A DNA stretch of 24,435 bases, taken from contig JBBAAG010000045.1 in the NCBI GenBank assembly GCA_041658405.1, positions 1-24,435 on the forward strand, given 5' to 3'. The stretch's first letter is position 1. Every line of letters starts with the position of its first letter. Shown in pieces: positions 22,950 to 24,435 of this stretch. The position numbers and the translations under genes are program-made. Origin of the DNA: Elusimicrobiota bacterium. Lineage in GTDB: Bacteria > Elusimicrobiota > UBA5214 > JBBAAG01. The notes beneath the pieces were generated by a model. It saw nothing but the letters and a program-made list of their open reading frames with translations, was not told where the DNA came from and did no database searches.

Positions 22950-24435
22950 CTATTTCACGATGATTTCAAACAGAACACGCATATTAGCCTGTGCTTCCAT
23001 CGAGTCGATATGAGCAGGTATCGGTTCAAACATTGCCGGCCGTGTTTCACCATACCCGATTGTTGTTATTCTATCCTGCGAAATACCGCCTACTTTCACA
23101 AGTATTTCCTTAATAGCGCTTGCTCTTCTTTCGCTCAACTTCTGGTTATACTCTTCAGTACCTGAAGCAGAAGCATATCCAGCAATACGGATTTTAGCTA
23201 CAGGATTGTCTTTCAGAACCTGTGTATTCTCTACCACTATCCTTGCCCCGTCTTTTGTAAGAGTCGATGAATCGAATTCAAAATGCGTATCTTCAAAAAG
23301 GATTAACTTCTCAAGGATGATGACGGTCGGTTGAACCTTTGGCGCGGGCGGTGCGGAATACGTATAAAAATCTTCCGGCACGATCGGTGACGCACCCACA
23401 GGGCTCGTTGCCACGATATTTATTGTCCCTGCGGCATGTGCCGGTGAGACCGCTGTGATCTGTGTATCCGAATCTACAGTATAACTTGTAGCATTAAGCG
23501 TGGCAAACTTTATACCAGCCACACCTGTGATACCGTTAAAACCGGATCCTGTGATAACAACTGTTGTTCCTCCAGCTGCGGGACCAAATGTCGGATTGAT
23601 ACCGGATATCATTGGCGCTGGTATATAATATGTGTAGGAATCTTCCAATACAGTTGAAGACGCTCCTACCGTACTAATTACTACAATATTAACTATCCCC
23701 GCTGCATGCGCCGGCGAGACCGCCGTGATCTGTGTATCCGAATCCACGGTATAATTCATAGCATTAACCCCGCCGAACTTGACACCATTAGTTTCAGTGA
23801 TATTCTTAAAACCAGAACCAGTGATTACAACCATTGTTTTCCCGGTTACAGGACCAAGAGTTGGACTGATCCCAGTAATTATTGGTACAGGTTTTATCTC
23901 CGCTATCCGTTTAGCCTGTTCCTCAATAGCTTTATTAGGACACCAGAATTTGTAGGTCAAACTGACTCTGTGGGATCCTCCCAGTTCGCCAAATGAAAGG
24001 TATGCGTAGTCAAACATTATGTTCTTCAGTATCCTAACACCCATCCCTGCTGTTATCCCGCTTGTACTATCAAGTTTTGATGCTGTAAAGTTGTATACAT
24101 AACCCGCGCGAAGCGCTATGATCGAATTTATTAGGCCTTCTACTCCCATCTGCAGGCGGTCAAACCCGTCAGGTTTTAACTCGCTGGAAAGTGCTAATAA
24201 TAAACTATCATTCACTCCGTAGGATGCTCCTACACGCCAGCCGGAATCCAGCAGGCTTGTCGCAACATCTGTACCGAGGTTGGAATATGCCAGCCCAAGG
24301 TTTAACCGCGAGATAGGGTTCCACAAAAGCCCGAGGTCCATCGCATAGGCGGAATATACTTTATTGGCAAGTGCTTGACGGTTGTACTTTACTGCCATAC
24401 CTGCGGATATTCCAGAAAACAATTTCTTACCCCAG
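22950..24435 (-). CDS. PorV-like barrel with two IPT domains and an OmpA domain, 5' truncated
   Basis: The reading frame is open through the right edge (the codons before the first possible TTG at 24422 read W-G-K-K), so the N-terminus is missing. Three parts are visible: the C-terminal strands of a PorV/UPF0164-like barrel (about 160 residues, with AGMAVKY, LNLGLAYSNLG, LRAGYVYNF and FDYAYLSFGELGGSHRVSLTYKF-like strands), two IPT/TIG Ig-like repeats of 90 residues each, and an OmpA peptidoglycan-binding domain with FDSSTLTKDG, NQKLSERRASAIKEIL and GYGETRP. The last should tie the outer-membrane barrel to the cell wall. Terminator directly after it marks the end of its operon. The upstream part of the gene is outside the window. 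Confidence 0.88.
   Translation of the reverse strand, partial: WGKKLFSGISAGMAVKYNRQALANKVYSAYAMDLGLLWNPISRLNLGLAYSNLGTDVATSLLDSGWRVGASYGVNDSLLLALSSELKPDGFDRLQMGVEGLINSIIALRAGYVYNFTASKLDSTSGITAGMGVRILKNIMFDYAYLSFGELGGSHRVSLTYKFWCPNKAIEEQAKRIAEIKPVPIITGISPTLGPVTGKTMVVITGSGFKNITETNGVKFGGVNAMNYTVDSDTQITAVSPAHAAGIVNIVVISTVGASSTVLEDSYTYYIPAPMISGINPTFGPAAGGTTVVITGSGFNGITGVAGIKFATLNATSYTVDSDTQITAVSPAHAAGTINIVATSPVGASPIVPEDFYTYSAPPAPKVQPTVIILEKLILFEDTHFEFDSSTLTKDGARIVVENTQVLKDNPVAKIRIAGYASASGTEEYNQKLSERRASAIKEILVKVGGISQDRITTIGYGETRPAMFEPIPAHIDSMEAQANMRVLFEIIVK
23350..23889 (-). repeat. Tandem 270-bp duplication encoding two IPT/TIG repeats
   Basis: Two consecutive copies, one about 23350-23619 and the other about 23620-23889, with a register of exactly 270 bp measured between their identical GTGATCTGTGTATCCGAATC segments (plus strand). 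Both encode YTVDSDTQITAVSPAHAAG and a GP..G.T.VVITGSGF core. The copies differ in the other positions, mostly at third bases and in the loops, so the duplication is not fresh, but the shared block is nearly unchanged. Boundaries are approximate. Confidence 0.8.

Noticed and set aside
1..24435. CRISPR arrays, tRNA or rRNA genes, insertion sequences, phage genes
   Set aside because: I saw no short direct-repeat array, tRNA-like cloverleaf, transposase or integrase. Genes fill nearly the whole window, and the only gaps over 60 nt are those described at 11749-11816, 17975-18160 and 22862-22949.

Overview
The window looks like chromosomal DNA from an uncultivated diderm (Gram-negative-type) anaerobic bacterium that carries a Wood-Ljungdahl pathway. 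Outer-membrane barrels, an OmpA-type peptidoglycan anchor, LysM, FN3/lamin-tail proteins, a CHASE histidine kinase and a PilB/GspE ATPase sit next to acetyl-CoA pathway genes. This mix recalls candidate phyla of the Elusimicrobiota/Omnitrophota/Firestonebacteria kind; that placement is inference from gene style, not from a marker gene. Every credible gene is on the minus strand, so the window reads from high to low coordinates. Two genes run off the edges: a PorV-like/IPT/OmpA protein on the right and a TPR membrane protein on the left.

Right part (24435 to about 18160): the PorV-like/IPT/OmpA gene ends at a clear intrinsic terminator. It is followed by a signalling cluster: a GspE/PilB-type ATPase fused to a receiver domain, a CHASE-PAS hybrid-less histidine kinase, and a single-domain CheY-like regulator. 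Together they suggest phosphorelay control of a type IV pilus or type II secretion motor.

Centre (18053 to about 5287): a good sigma70-like promoter precedes a long, tightly packed gene run. It starts with a FecR-domain/barrel protein, then acsC, acsV, cooC, a TrpB2-type tryptophan synthase beta homologue, acsD, ackA, a membrane TPR protein, a stand-alone cNMP-binding protein, a zinc-finger/TM/GspG-like chimera, and acsE. These encode the corrinoid (methyl-transfer) half of the acetyl-CoA pathway: AcsE moves the methyl group from methyl-THF to the corrinoid protein AcsCD, AcsV reactivates the corrinoid, CooC matures nickel clusters, and AckA makes ATP plus acetate. The catalytic subunits acsA and acsB are not in the window.

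Left part (5272 to 1): the same run continues without a visible break into a large secreted FN3/lamin-tail protein with a FlgD-like, T9SS type-A-like C-terminus. It overlaps by 4 nt a PorV-like barrel carrying a C-terminal LysM, which in turn overlaps by 4 nt a TPR/coiled-coil membrane protein. The most interesting themes are the interleaving of acetogenesis genes with envelope and secretion genes, the cargo/PorV-like pair, the PilB-receiver fusion, and an acetate kinase whose N-terminal phosphate loop is degenerate.
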